This document shows positions 13,750 to 20,357 of a stretch of DNA of 21,043 nucleotides, piece by piece. Where the stretch lies: positions 1 through 21,043 of the IMG/VR virus record IMGVR_UViG_3300048586_000797, one strand, 5' to 3'. Position 1 is the first letter of the stretch, and each line of letters opens with the position of its first letter. Source of the stretch: a virus. The notes beneath the pieces are model-generated. The model searched no databases and was not told the DNA's origin. It saw only the letters and a list, made by a program, of their open reading frames with translations. A program made the position numbers and the translations under genes.

Positions 13750-14075
13750 TCCCCCGAGCTGGATCCGAGCGCTGCGAAGATCTCGCTGTAGAGGGTGTTG
13801 AGATCCCCGGAGGTCCGGCCCGGCTTGGCGGCGAAGCGGTGCCACTGCGTGGGGCCGAGCACGGCGATGACGAAGCGGCGCACGTACTTGGGGAGCCGGG
13901 CGGGGTTGTCGCGGCTGTCGGCGATCTCGGCGAACGCATCGGCCGCGTCGAGCGTCCAGAAGTCGCCGGGCGGGATCGTCCACTGCTCGTCGTCGAACGT
14001 GAACGTGATCGGAGCGGCGTTGGCTTCGGCGGCGGCGGCGTTCGGCTGGTCGGGGTCGGGCTTGTCCTTGGGCAT
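13746..14075 (-). CDS. tail assembly chaperone 1 (lambda G-like)
   Basis: A 109-residue acidic protein with a beta-type N-terminal segment (ITFTFDDEQWTIPPGDF) and a helical body (TLDAADAFAEIADS; YVRRFVIAVLGPTQWHRF). This is the usual make-up of actinophage chaperones lying between the major tail and tape measure genes. It would coat the tape measure during tail assembly and is not in the virion. AGGAG lies six bases before ATG 14075. It is separated from the major tail gene by a strong hairpin that should lower its expression. Its 3' end carries GGGGGAA just before the stop. Confidence 0.88.
   Translation of the reverse strand: MPKDKPDPDQPNAAAAEANAAPITFTFDDEQWTIPPGDFWTLDAADAFAEIADSRDNPARLPKYVRRFVIAVLGPTQWHRFAAKPGRTSGDLNTLYSEIFAALGSSSGE
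13749..13755 (-). promoter_or_regulatory. candidate -1 ribosomal frameshift site GGGGGAA
   Basis: The 0-frame reads TCG GGG GAA TGA. Slipping back one base lets the P-site GGG re-pair perfectly and continues as GGA ATG ATC in the second chaperone frame; the A-site GAA re-pairs imperfectly. The position, one codon before the stop, and the frame direction match known G/GT systems. The overlapping ATGA offers a competing restart mechanism. Confidence 0.5.
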
Positions 14076-14124
14076 CGTGACTCCTGGTGGTGCGGCGATC
14101 TTGGGCTCCTACGACGCGGCGGGG

Positions 14125-14164
14125 TGCCGGGCTGCGAGGGGGAGCCGGTCCTCGCAGCCCGGCG
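14125..14164 (-). terminator. hairpin between major tail and chaperone genes
   Basis: A perfect 13-bp stem (14126-14138 with 14151-14163), extendable by one inner G-C pair, encloses a loop of about 10-12 bases. It begins about a dozen bases past the major tail stop in the minus direction. Partial termination here would explain how a protein needed in hundreds of copies outpaces the chaperones encoded downstream. No U-tract follows. Confidence 0.7.
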
Positions 14165-14176
14165 AACGTGCGTCGC

Positions 14177-14959
14177 TCAGCTGGTGACGGTGACGGCGCA
14201 GGTGTCGCTCTGGCCGATGAACTCGGCCGAGACCACCGCGCTGCCGACACCGGTGCCGGTGACGTAGCCGTGATCGACGATCGCCTTGGTCGGGTCGCTG
14301 CTGGTCCACACGGCCGAAGCCGTCACGTCGAGCGTCGACGCATCGGAGTACGTGGCCGTCGCGGTGAGCTTGCCGATCTCGTCGTCGGCGACGGTGAGCG
14401 TCGACGGGGCGACGGTCAGCGACACCAGGGTGATGTCGGTCGAGTCGGGCTGGCGGATGCCCCACTCGTCGTCCGCGTTCGGGAAGAACGTGGCCTTGAA
14501 CGGGTAGGCGACGACGTCGTCATCCTTGGCCGTCGGGGACCCGTCGAGGTCGACCTCGACGTAGTTGGCGGCGATGATCCGCTTCTTGGTGCCGCCCTCG
14601 ACCATCTCCAGGCCGAGCAGGACGGGCTGCGGGCGGCGGAGCTTGAGCTTCGACGCGGTGCTGCCGGGCCAGCACAGGTCCTCGACGACCTTGCGGCGGC
14701 CTTCGAGGCAGGTGAAGCCGACGGTGATCTCGTCGTCCTTGCGGATCAGGCGGAGCAGGTAGCCGCCCCAGGCGCGCCGGGGGGTGACGGACTGGCCGTA
14801 GCCGAGCGGGAACCCGGCGGAACCGTCGAGGGCGCCGACGGGCTTCCACTGGCTGGGCCAGGCGGCGGAGATGTTGGCCGGCTTCGGCGAACCGAGCGGC
14901 GCGATGTACACGTCGGCGAACGGCCAGTACTCGGCCTTGTTGGGATCGAACACGCCCAT
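14177..14959 (-). CDS. major tail (tube) protein with C-terminal Ig-like (Big_2) domain
   Basis: A 260-residue protein that would polymerise into the tail tube. Residues 1-175 form the tube domain (MGVFDPNKAEYW; WKPVGALDGSAGFPLGYG; EVDLDGSPTAKDDD; AYPFKATFFPNADDEW). Residues 178-258 form a bacterial Ig-like Big_2 domain (LTVAPSTLTV; TATYSDAS; AVWTSSDPTKA; VSAEF), a known surface decoration of phage tail tubes thought to bind cell-surface sugars. AAGGAGG six bases upstream of ATG 14959 is one of the best ribosome sites in the window, as expected for an abundant product. The gap before it carries copy 2 of the palindromic element. Confidence 0.92.
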   Translation of the reverse strand: MGVFDPNKAEYWPFADVYIAPLGSPKPANISAAWPSQWKPVGALDGSAGFPLGYGQSVTPRRAWGGYLLRLIRKDDEITVGFTCLEGRRKVVEDLCWPGSTASKLKLRRPQPVLLGLEMVEGGTKKRIIAANYVEVDLDGSPTAKDDDVVAYPFKATFFPNADDEWGIRQPDSTDITLVSLTVAPSTLTVADDEIGKLTATATYSDASTLDVTASAVWTSSDPTKAIVDHGYVTGTGVGSAVVSAEFIGQSDTCAVTVTS

Positions 14960-15100
14960 GGTGGGCCTCCTTGGTGGTCGGTGCGCCGGGCCGGTCGGGC
15001 CGACACGGTTGGTGGTCCACGGCGCGACGCCGGGGTGATTCCGTTGGAATCACGGGTGGGGCTGCGTGGTGGAGCTGGTGCGCCCTTCGTGGGGCGGCGG
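14960..15100. promoter_or_regulatory. 141-base untranslated gap before the major tail gene
   Basis: This is the largest untranslated gap between genes of the head-tail operon. No frame with a credible start crosses it. It holds the palindromic element at 15031-15053 and the strong ribosome site of the major tail gene. A dedicated promoter is plausible because the downstream product is needed in high copy, but I cannot identify convincing -35 and -10 boxes. Confidence 0.4.
15031..15053. repeat. palindromic hairpin element, copy 2 (before the major tail gene)
   Basis: The inverted repeat GTGATTCC / GGAATCAC (15035-15042 with 15046-15053) has a 3-base loop. The stretch 15031-15051 differs from copy 1 (3070-3090) at one loop position only. 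Here the outer stem found in copy 1 is missing, so what is conserved is the core plus one GGGG flank rather than hairpin stability. That fits a bound sequence better than a simple terminator. Confidence 0.7.
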
Positions 15101-15496
15101 TCAGGTGAGCGGGGTGGGGCGCACCGTGGCGATCACGGTGAACCAGGCGAGCTCGGCGGCCGTGTGGTGCGGGTCTCGGGCCGGCAGCGGCCCGACGGCC
15201 GGGCGGATCGATGCGATCTCGCCGGTGCCGTCGTGGGCGAGGAGCCGGCCTTGCGCGGCGAGCGCCGCGGCTTCGGCGATGACGGGGTCGTTGGACCAAG
15301 CGCAGATCCGGATGGTCGCTTGGGCGAGCATGCGGCGGACGACGGTGGTGCCGTCCCAGCCGACCTGGAGGTGCGTGGGGCTGGCGGTGGTCCAGCCGGC
15401 GGGAAGGTCGCCGACGGTGGTCGGTGACGGGGTGAGGGCGTCGAGGAGGTCGATGGTCGCGGTGCGCGGGTTGGGGAACGTCCAGGTGTCGGTCAT
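15101..15496 (-). CDS. tail terminator protein
   Basis: A 131-residue protein (MTDTWTFPNPRTATIDLLDA) with an alpha/beta pattern: N-terminal helix, a central beta strand pair (HLQVGWDGTT, ATIRICAWS), a helix (DPVIAEAAALAAQGRLLAHD) and a final strand (AWFTVIATVRP). Size, fold pattern and position, last of the neck genes and just before the major tail gene, match the ring protein that ends tail growth and joins tail to head. ATG 15496 overlaps the previous stop as ATGA, which fixes the start. Confidence 0.75.
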   Translation of the reverse strand: MTDTWTFPNPRTATIDLLDALTPSPTTVGDLPAGWTTASPTHLQVGWDGTTVVRRMLAQATIRICAWSNDPVIAEAAALAAQGRLLAHDGTGEIASIRPAVGPLPARDPHHTAAELAWFTVIATVRPTPLT

Positions 15497-15759
15497 CGGC
15501 CTCGGACCTGCAGGCCTGCGGTCCCGGCCGCCCGGGTGAGGGTGCCGTGCTTGGCCTGTTCGGCCATGCCGGCGGGGTGCGCGATCGTGACGGCGGCCGC
15601 TGCGCGGTCGGTGGTGTAGGACCGCACGGTGATGGGCAGGTCGGTGAGGGCTCGGGCCTCGGCGGACACCTTGGCGGCGGTGCGGTTGACGCCCTTGGTG
15701 GCCTCGGCGGACTTGAGCCATCGGGCGATGCCGTCCCGATCGAGCCGGAACGTGGCCAT
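15493..15759 (-). CDS. HK97 gp10-like neck / tail-completion protein
   Basis: An 88-residue basic protein (MATFRLDRDGIARWLKSAEA) with an N-terminal helix, a region rich in Ala and Lys, and a C-terminal beta hairpin (AAAVTIAHPAGMAEQAKHGT). The pattern of helix, then a strand with VTIAHPAG and a 'HGT' turn resembles short gp10-family proteins from actinophages. It is bounded by TGATG upstream and ATGA downstream, so the short length is not caused by a misread start. The family assignment is by pattern and order. Confidence 0.65.
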   Translation of the reverse strand: MATFRLDRDGIARWLKSAEATKGVNRTAAKVSAEARALTDLPITVRSYTTDRAAAAVTIAHPAGMAEQAKHGTLTRAAGTAGLQVRGR

Positions 15760-16082
15760 CAGCCGGTGCCCCGGACAAGGTCGACCTCGACGCCGCCGAC
15801 GCGTTCGCCGTCCCACGGTCGAGGTGGGGCGGCGACGTCGTACCAGGTGCCGACGTGGAGGATCTCGTCGTCGACGGTGAGCTCGGTTCCCGGCGGCGCG
15901 TACAACACGAGCTCGATGACCTGACCTCGACGTGCGGGGATCTCGATCACCCGGGTGCCGTCGCCGGGGGCGACGAGGCACCCGGCGATGGTCGTGGTGG
16001 TGGTCGTGGACGGTGTGGGGCTGCCGTACTGGTCGCGCCCGCCGGGGCTACGCCGGCGGCGGGTGACCGTCACCCGGTTCAC
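15759..16082 (-). CDS. head closure / head-tail connector protein
   Basis: A 107-residue beta-rich protein. The N-terminus is basic (MNRVTVTRRRRSPGGRD) with an unusual run of Thr (TTTTTT, about residues 27-32). It is followed by a small beta-barrel pattern (VIEIPARRGQVIELVLYAPP; ELTVDDEILHVGTWYDV) that fits head-closure proteins plugging the neck after DNA packaging. It starts at GTG 16082, overlapping the adaptor stop as GTGA, and ends in TGATG with the gp10-like gene. Confidence 0.7.
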   Translation of the reverse strand: MNRVTVTRRRRSPGGRDQYGSPTPSTTTTTTIAGCLVAPGDGTRVIEIPARRGQVIELVLYAPPGTELTVDDEILHVGTWYDVAAPPRPWDGERVGGVEVDLVRGTG

Positions 16083-16465
16083 GGCGGCGCGATCCCCAGG
16101 CCGAGCGGGATCGAGCTACGCCGGCGGCGTGCTGGCGGGGTGAGGAGCGCTGCGTCGTCACGGGTGAGCGCGAGGGCGGCGGCCTGGGGCGGCGACCAAC
16201 GCTCCCGGAACGGGCCGGCCTGCTCCTCGATGGGGATGTCGGGTCCGCGGACCTCGAGGTAGCGGCGGACCATCCCTGCGACGACCTGGCGCGCCAGCAG
16301 CGGTGACAGGGCGCCGGCGGCGAGACGGGCGTCGATGGTGGGGAACCGTTCGCGCACGATCGTCGAGGCGACGTCGACGAGGACCTCGGCGGTCGTCTCT
16401 TCGGCGGCGGTCAGAGGCCGCCAGATGGCGGCGATGTCGGCGGGGGTAGCGAACGGCGCTGCCAT
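16079..16465 (-). CDS. head-tail adaptor protein (gp6/gp15-like)
   Basis: A 128-residue mostly helical protein (FATPADIAAIWRPLTAAE; AEVLVDVASTIVRERFP; VAGMVRRYLEVRGPD), the typical four-helix layout of the adaptor ring that sits under the portal. The C-terminus (SPPQAAALALTRDDAALLTP then an Arg-rich tail) is the usual extended arm. ATG 16465 overlaps the preceding stop as TGATG. Its place between capsid and neck genes agrees. Confidence 0.78.
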   Translation of the reverse strand: MAAPFATPADIAAIWRPLTAAEETTAEVLVDVASTIVRERFPTIDARLAAGALSPLLARQVVAGMVRRYLEVRGPDIPIEEQAGPFRERWSPPQAAALALTRDDAALLTPPARRRRSSIPLGLGIAPP

Positions 16466-16878
16466 CAGGTCTCGGTGGCGGCGAGCTCGGCGAGCTGGTC
16501 GACGAGCGAGATCATCGCGTCGCGGTCGAGGCCGGCCGGATCGAGGCCGTGAGCAACGAGGTACGCGGCCCAGGCGGCCTTGCCCGAGCCCTTGCCGCTG
16601 CGGGGCGGCTCGTCGACGATCTCCTCCGAAGCACCCGAGGAGGTGCCGGCGGGATCGGGGGCGCCCGCCGGCGTCTCGCGCTCCGGGTCGGGAGTGGCCG
16701 CCGGGGACCCGGCCGGGGCCTCGAGCTCGTGCTCGAGGTCGGCCGGGGCCCAGGCGTCCGGGTTGGTGATGCGGTCCGCCGCCCACACCGGCGGCACGGT
16801 GCCGGCCTCGAACACGACCACCTGGCCGCTGTCGGGGTCGCGGTCGACGACGTTGACGGCGAGGCGGCGGACCATCAT
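16465..16878 (-). CDS. acidic protein with C-terminal SAP/Rho-N-like helices (137 residues)
   Basis: The N-terminal 50 residues are beta-like (MMVRRLAVNVVDRDPDSGQV; VFEAGTVPPVWAADRI) and resemble a short capsid-associated domain. A disordered Pro/Ala/Glu-rich linker follows (about 51-97). The end (about 99-135) is a helix-turn-helix-like segment, GKAAWAAYLVAHGLDPAGLD then RDAMISLVDQL, typical of the small SAP/Rho-N-like domains that many actinophage head-neck proteins carry at their C-terminus. The exact role (head-tail joining or scaffold partner) is not known. ATG 16878 overlaps the capsid stop as TGATG. Confidence 0.7.
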   Translation of the reverse strand: MMVRRLAVNVVDRDPDSGQVVVFEAGTVPPVWAADRITNPDAWAPADLEHELEAPAGSPAATPDPERETPAGAPDPAGTSSGASEEIVDEPPRSGKGSGKAAWAAYLVAHGLDPAGLDRDAMISLVDQLAELAATET

Positions 16879-17912
16879 CACAGCACCTTCGCTGCGATGG
16901 AGCGATCGGCGTTGGCCAGCACCGGGAGCCCGATGGCGTCGGAGATGACCTCGACCCCCATGGGGGGCTTCGGGTTCTTGTAGACGCCGGCGACGATGCC
17001 GGGCTGGTCGCCGTCGGGGATCTCCCAGTCGCCGTCGGTGGAGGTGAGGGTCCGGCCCCAGAACGTGGCGCCGAGGTCGGTCTCCTCCCACGCGTCGGTC
17101 TCGACCGGGGCCGGGAGCATGAGCAGCGTGTCGTCGGGCAGGACCCGGGTGGTCACGCCGTTGACCGAGACGCGCCGGTCGTACTTGAACAGCGGCGGGA
17201 GGCTGGCACCGACGACGGTGTCGTTGACCTGCTGCTCGGTGGCGGGGCGGGACGCCCCGTTGACGAGCTGGGTCTGGAACTCGTCGCCGGCGGCGAGGGC
17301 CCGCATGACGCGGGTGGGCAGCACGATGGCGCCGGGCTGCTCGCCGGTGGCCTCGACGTAGAGGTCGGTGAGCGTCTGGAGGAACTCCAGCCGCGAGACC
17401 GACGTCGAGCTCCAGAGGCTGCCGGCGACGACCTGGTGGGACGCCGGGCGCCCGAAGTCGTCGTCGCTCTTGAAGTTCGGCTGGTCGATGGTGGCCTTGC
17501 CGGTGGCGAGCACGATGCCGCGCATCCGCTCGATGGCGTCGGACACGGCGCGCACCACGGTCTCGGTGGTGGCGAGGATGGTCCGCAGCGCGGCGTCGTC
17601 GCCGATGTCGCCACCGCGGAGGCGGAGCTGCTCGTACTCGGTGACCGGGAGGTTCTGGCCGAGGGCGGGGAGCTCGAGGGTGACGCGCTTGCCGGGCTGG
17701 CGGCGGCCGATCTCGGGCTCCGCGTCGTAGGCGCGGAACTTGGCGGCCTCGACGAGGCCGGAGGAACCCTTCACGAAGCGGGCGACCACGTCGGAGACGT
17801 CGCGGTTGGGCAGCCACCGGGCGAGGGTGCCCTTGCGGGCCTCGTAGGTGGCGAGGGACTCACGGGCGTAGCCGGTGAGCTCGGCGGGGGTGATGATGTC
17901 GGTCCAGAGCAT
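16878..17912 (-). CDS. major capsid protein (HK97 fold)
   Basis: A 344-residue shell protein. Diagnostic stretches include the N-terminal arm (LATYEARKGTLARWLPNRDV), an E-loop region (FRAYDAEPEIGRRQPGKRV; LPALGQNLPVTEYEQLRLRG), a spine helix (RTILATTETVVRAVSDAIER) and an A-domain with a nucleotide-free beta core (GAIVLPTRVMRALAAGDEFQ; ATFWGRTLTSTDG). The pattern recalls the E-type capsid family of SPP1- and lambda-like phages. GGAGG about eight bases before ATG 17912, inside the end of the decoration gene, supports strong expression. There is no cleavable delta domain and no protease gene in the window, consistent with use of a separate scaffold. Confidence 0.92.
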   Translation of the reverse strand: MLWTDIITPAELTGYARESLATYEARKGTLARWLPNRDVSDVVARFVKGSSGLVEAAKFRAYDAEPEIGRRQPGKRVTLELPALGQNLPVTEYEQLRLRGGDIGDDAALRTILATTETVVRAVSDAIERMRGIVLATGKATIDQPNFKSDDDFGRPASHQVVAGSLWSSTSVSRLEFLQTLTDLYVEATGEQPGAIVLPTRVMRALAAGDEFQTQLVNGASRPATEQQVNDTVVGASLPPLFKYDRRVSVNGVTTRVLPDDTLLMLPAPVETDAWEETDLGATFWGRTLTSTDGDWEIPDGDQPGIVAGVYKNPKPPMGVEVISDAIGLPVLANADRSIAAKVL

Positions 17913-17914
17913 GC

Positions 17915-18610
17915 TCAGGCCTCCTCGAAGATGAACGAGCCGGTGGTGTTGTGGCCCGTGGTGGCGAAGGGGATCGGGAGGCGCGAGACCTTGACGGTGC
18001 CGTGCCGGAAGATGGGCCAGGCGCCGTCGGCCGGGACCTTCTGGTCGGACAGCACGAAGCCGTAGAGGACCTCGCGGCCGTCCGAGCTGGCGTCGGCGCC
18101 GCCCTGGGTGTTGGTGGTGACGGTGACGTCGGGGGACGAGCCGCCCGTCAGCGACTTGGAGCTGACGACCGAGTTGCCGAGGTTGGCGTTGGCCGATGCG
18201 CCGACCGCGGTGAGGGCCCAGGCGCCGGCGCTGCCGCCGACGAGGACCCGGCCGACGAGCGCGGGCACGGCGTCGACCTTGGCCTGGACCTGGGCGACGG
18301 TGTCGCCGATGTTCCACGCTGCGGTGTTGCCGAGCCCGAACGGGCTCACGACGAAGGTGCCGGAGCTGGGCGACCCGGTCACGGCGATGGTCTGCACTTC
18401 GTCGGTGCTGTCGCCGGTGTAGGGGCCGAGCTGCTTGGTCGCGGTGACCTGGCCGACGGGGGTGCCCGAGGGCACGACCCCGGAGGGGTAGGCGGCCAGG
18501 GAGAACAGGGCCGGGTCGGGGGCCGCGCTGGGGCACTCGTGGATGCCGTGCGTGGACCCGAGCCAGGACTGGTCGCCCGGGCCGAAGGTCTCTTCCGAGA
18601 GACGGGGCAT
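17915..18610 (-). CDS. head decoration protein with an inserted beta module
   Basis: A 231-residue protein. Its two ends resemble lambda gpD-like decoration proteins (Pro/Ala/Gly-rich start ending in PSGVVPSGTPVGQV, and C-terminal VLYGFVLSDQKVPADG with HGTVKVSRLP). Between them, at about 70-167, is a separate module: EVQTIAVTGSPSSGTFVVSP, DTVAQVQAKVDAVPALVG and VLVGGSAGAWALTAVG. This pattern (T-I-x-V-x-G, G-T-F, AQVQAxVDA) recurs as an inserted repeat in many phage capsid and tail proteins. AAGGAG six bases before ATG 18610 is strong. It would sit at capsid three-fold axes; the insert probably projects outward. Confidence 0.8.
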   Translation of the reverse strand: MPRLSEETFGPGDQSWLGSTHGIHECPSAAPDPALFSLAAYPSGVVPSGTPVGQVTATKQLGPYTGDSTDEVQTIAVTGSPSSGTFVVSPFGLGNTAAWNIGDTVAQVQAKVDAVPALVGRVLVGGSAGAWALTAVGASANANLGNSVVSSKSLTGGSSPDVTVTTNTQGGADASSDGREVLYGFVLSDQKVPADGAWPIFRHGTVKVSRLPIPFATTGHNTTGSFIFEEA

Positions 18611-18657
18611 GGGGATCTCCTTGTGAAGGGTGGTGGGGGCTCGACCGGGCGGCCGGG

Positions 18658-19518
18658 CTAGTCCCGGGACTTGCGCTTGTGGTGCTCTCCGTAGAGGTCG
18701 CGGCCCGACGCCACCGAGGGCGTGGCGTTGCTGCTGCCTCGTCGGCCTTGGCCGAGGTCGGGGAACCCGCGGCCCTTGCCGGGCCCGATGCCTGCGATGC
18801 CCTCGACGAGGGCCTTCACCTTGGCGGTGTCGACGTCGCCGGCGGCGTCGAGGTACTTGGTGTGGTCGAGGCCCTCGAGGAGCACGCCGAGCGCGGCGTC
18901 ATCGAGGCGGCCGGCGACCTGCGAGCGGATCTCGGTGCGCACGAGCGACGGGACCAGCTCGGCGCGCCCTTCGGCCTTGCCCTGATCGCGGGCCTCGGCG
19001 ATGCGCCGGTCGCTGTCGCTCATCTGCTCACGCCGGAGGCGCTCGACCTCGGCGTGATTGTCCTTGGACTGCCGCTCGTGCTTCTGGGCGTGGAACTTCC
19101 AGTAGGCGGCCTGCTGCTCGGCGGTCATCTGCGCGATCGGCGTGTTGGCCGGGAACCCATGGTCACCACCACCACCACCGTCGCCGCCCCCAGCGCCCTC
19201 CTGGCCACCAGCACCGCCCTGCGAGCCGCTCCCAGCGCCGCCCTCCTGGCCACCGGCGCCGCCCTGTGAGCCGCCAGCCCCGCCTGCGCCGCCCTCTTGG
19301 CCACCGGCGCCGCCCTGTGAGCCGCCAGCCCCGCCTGCGCCGCTCTCCTGGCCACCAGCGCCGCCCTGCGAGCCGCCTGCGGCACCTTCGCCTTCGCCGG
19401 CGCCGCCTCTGACGTGCACGAGCAGGCCGTCGGGGCCGAAGAACCGGCCGACGACGGGTGAGCGGCGCAGCTCGTCGAGGCGCTCGGGGCTGAGGTAGGC
19501 GGGGTCGGTGGGGTTCAT
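18658..19518 (-). CDS. capsid scaffolding protein with Gly-rich repeat region
   Basis: A 286-residue protein with a compact N-terminus (MNPTDPAYLSPERLDELRRS), a long Gly/Gln/Ser/Ala low-complexity region (about 38-120), then a helical, charged scaffold core (QMTAEQQAAYWKFHAQKHER; ELVPSLVRTEIRSQVAGRLD) and a basic C-terminus (GEHHKRKSRD) likely to bind the capsid shell. The layout, acidic-helical core, basic tail and position between MuF and capsid genes are typical of scaffolds with no protease. GGGAG nine bases before ATG 19518 supports the start. A flexible Gly linker this long is unusual. Confidence 0.85.
   Translation of the reverse strand: MNPTDPAYLSPERLDELRRSPVVGRFFGPDGLLVHVRGGAGEGEGAAGGSQGGAGGQESGAGGAGGSQGGAGGQEGGAGGAGGSQGGAGGQEGGAGSGSQGGAGGQEGAGGGDGGGGGDHGFPANTPIAQMTAEQQAAYWKFHAQKHERQSKDNHAEVERLRREQMSDSDRRIAEARDQGKAEGRAELVPSLVRTEIRSQVAGRLDDAALGVLLEGLDHTKYLDAAGDVDTAKVKALVEGIAGIGPGKGRGFPDLGQGRRGSSNATPSVASGRDLYGEHHKRKSRD
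19195..19381. repeat. in-frame tandem repeat, ~51-bp unit, coding a Gly-rich 17-residue motif
   Basis: Two full 51-bp units at 19240-19290 and 19291-19341 are nearly identical. A 45-bp diverged unit (19195-19239) precedes them and a partial one (19342-19381) follows. Each encodes GGAGGAGGSQGGAGGQE with small changes. The length is a multiple of three, so copy-number change keeps the scaffold frame. A (CAC)n run next to it (19164-19179) codes only Gly. Confidence 0.85.
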
Positions 19519-19546
19519 GGGGGTCTCCCTTGTCGGGTGGGTGATG

Positions 19547-19563
19547 ATGTCCGTGGCGGACGT
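19547..19563. terminator. weak hairpin between MuF and scaffold genes
   Basis: ATGTCCG and CGGACGT (one G-U pair) flank a TGG loop, ending three bases before the MuF stop position on the plus strand. It lies in the 47-base gap upstream of the scaffold ribosome site. It may be an attenuator or simply chance in GC-rich DNA. Confidence 0.3.
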
Positions 19564-19565
19564 GG

Positions 19566-20357
19566 TCAGAGCCGGGCGAGCTGCGCGCGGAGCCGCTCGG
19601 CTCGGGTCTCCCACTCCTGCTCTCGCTGGGAGAGCCGCTCGCGCCGCGCAGGGTCCGGTTCGGTGAGCTGGTCGATCGCTGCCTGCTCTTGGCGAGCTTC
19701 GGCGGTGCGGATCTGGGCTCGGAGCCGGGCCTGGGCTTGAAGGCGCTCGCGTGCGGCGCGGTCCGTGGCGGACTCGCGTTGGGTGGAGGTGAGATCGGTG
19801 GTGGGGACGACGTTGCAGTGGCAGCGGGTGTGGCCGAAGTCGGCGTCGTCTGCGCTCCAGTAGATCTGGCCGTCTCGGGCCCGGCACCAGGGACAGGCGC
19901 GGGGCTCGGCGACGCGTTGCCAGCGCAGCTCGAGGCCGGTCCGCTCGGCGAGCACGTCGCCGGTGCTGCGGGCGGTGGAGGTGATGAAGTTGTCGGCGAC
20001 GGCCGAGGCTGCGGATCGGCCGACGCCGACGGCGTCGAGGTAGGGGCGGCCCTTGCGGATCGCGCTCCAGGTGGCGGTGAACGGGTCTCGGAGGCGGGCG
20101 GTGACGGCGACGTCGCCTGCGGCGATCGGCGGAGGGGAGATCTCGAGGTGGAGGGCGTAGAACGCTGCAGCGGTCGAGGTGGCGGCTTGCTTGGTGCCCT
20201 CGAGCAGTGGCGTCACGGCGGCGATGTAGGCGGGGAGGTCGCTGCGGTTGTAGCTGTCGAGGTCGTCCCAGGCGCTGGTAGCCACGAGCTGGGCTCGGGC
20301 GGTGATGACGGCGAGGAGGGCCCGGTAGCGGTTGAGCAGCACCGGGTCGGCTGCCAT
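19566..20357 (-). CDS. MuF-type minor head protein
   Basis: A 263-residue protein following the portal, matching the SPP1 gp7 / Mu gpF class that is co-packaged in the head. The MuF core (about 85-190) shows Phe94-Ser98 region strands, a helix with SAASAVADNFITSTARSTGD and the metal-site signature Cys155-X2-Cys158 with His176, Cys179 and Cys181 (ACPWCRARDG, GHTRCHCNVVP). A long charged helix (about 195-263), rich in Arg, Glu and Gln, forms the C-terminus. ATG 20357 overlaps the portal stop as TGATG. The cysteine spacing is strong evidence for the family. Confidence 0.9.
   Translation of the reverse strand: MAADPVLLNRYRALLAVITARAQLVATSAWDDLDSYNRSDLPAYIAAVTPLLEGTKQAATSTAAAFYALHLEISPPPIAAGDVAVTARLRDPFTATWSAIRKGRPYLDAVGVGRSAASAVADNFITSTARSTGDVLAERTGLELRWQRVAEPRACPWCRARDGQIYWSADDADFGHTRCHCNVVPTTDLTSTQRESATDRAARERLQAQARLRAQIRTAEARQEQAAIDQLTEPDPARRERLSQREQEWETRAERLRAQLARL

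Noticed and set aside
10066-13791. Very long plus-strand frame (over 1200 codons) opposite the tape measure and chaperone genes
   Set aside because: It is the antisense shadow of a GC-rich gene with biased third positions; its product is Gly/Asp/Val/Arg-rich without motifs, while the minus strand gives a clear tape measure protein.
18660-18671. 12-base perfect palindrome AGTCCCGGGACT at the scaffold stop
   Set aside because: It has no loop, is largely coding and such GC-rich palindromes are expected by chance here.
19164-19179. (CAC)n microsatellite
   Set aside because: It is part of the scaffold coding sequence and codes a Gly run; treated as part of the Gly-rich region and not as a separate element.
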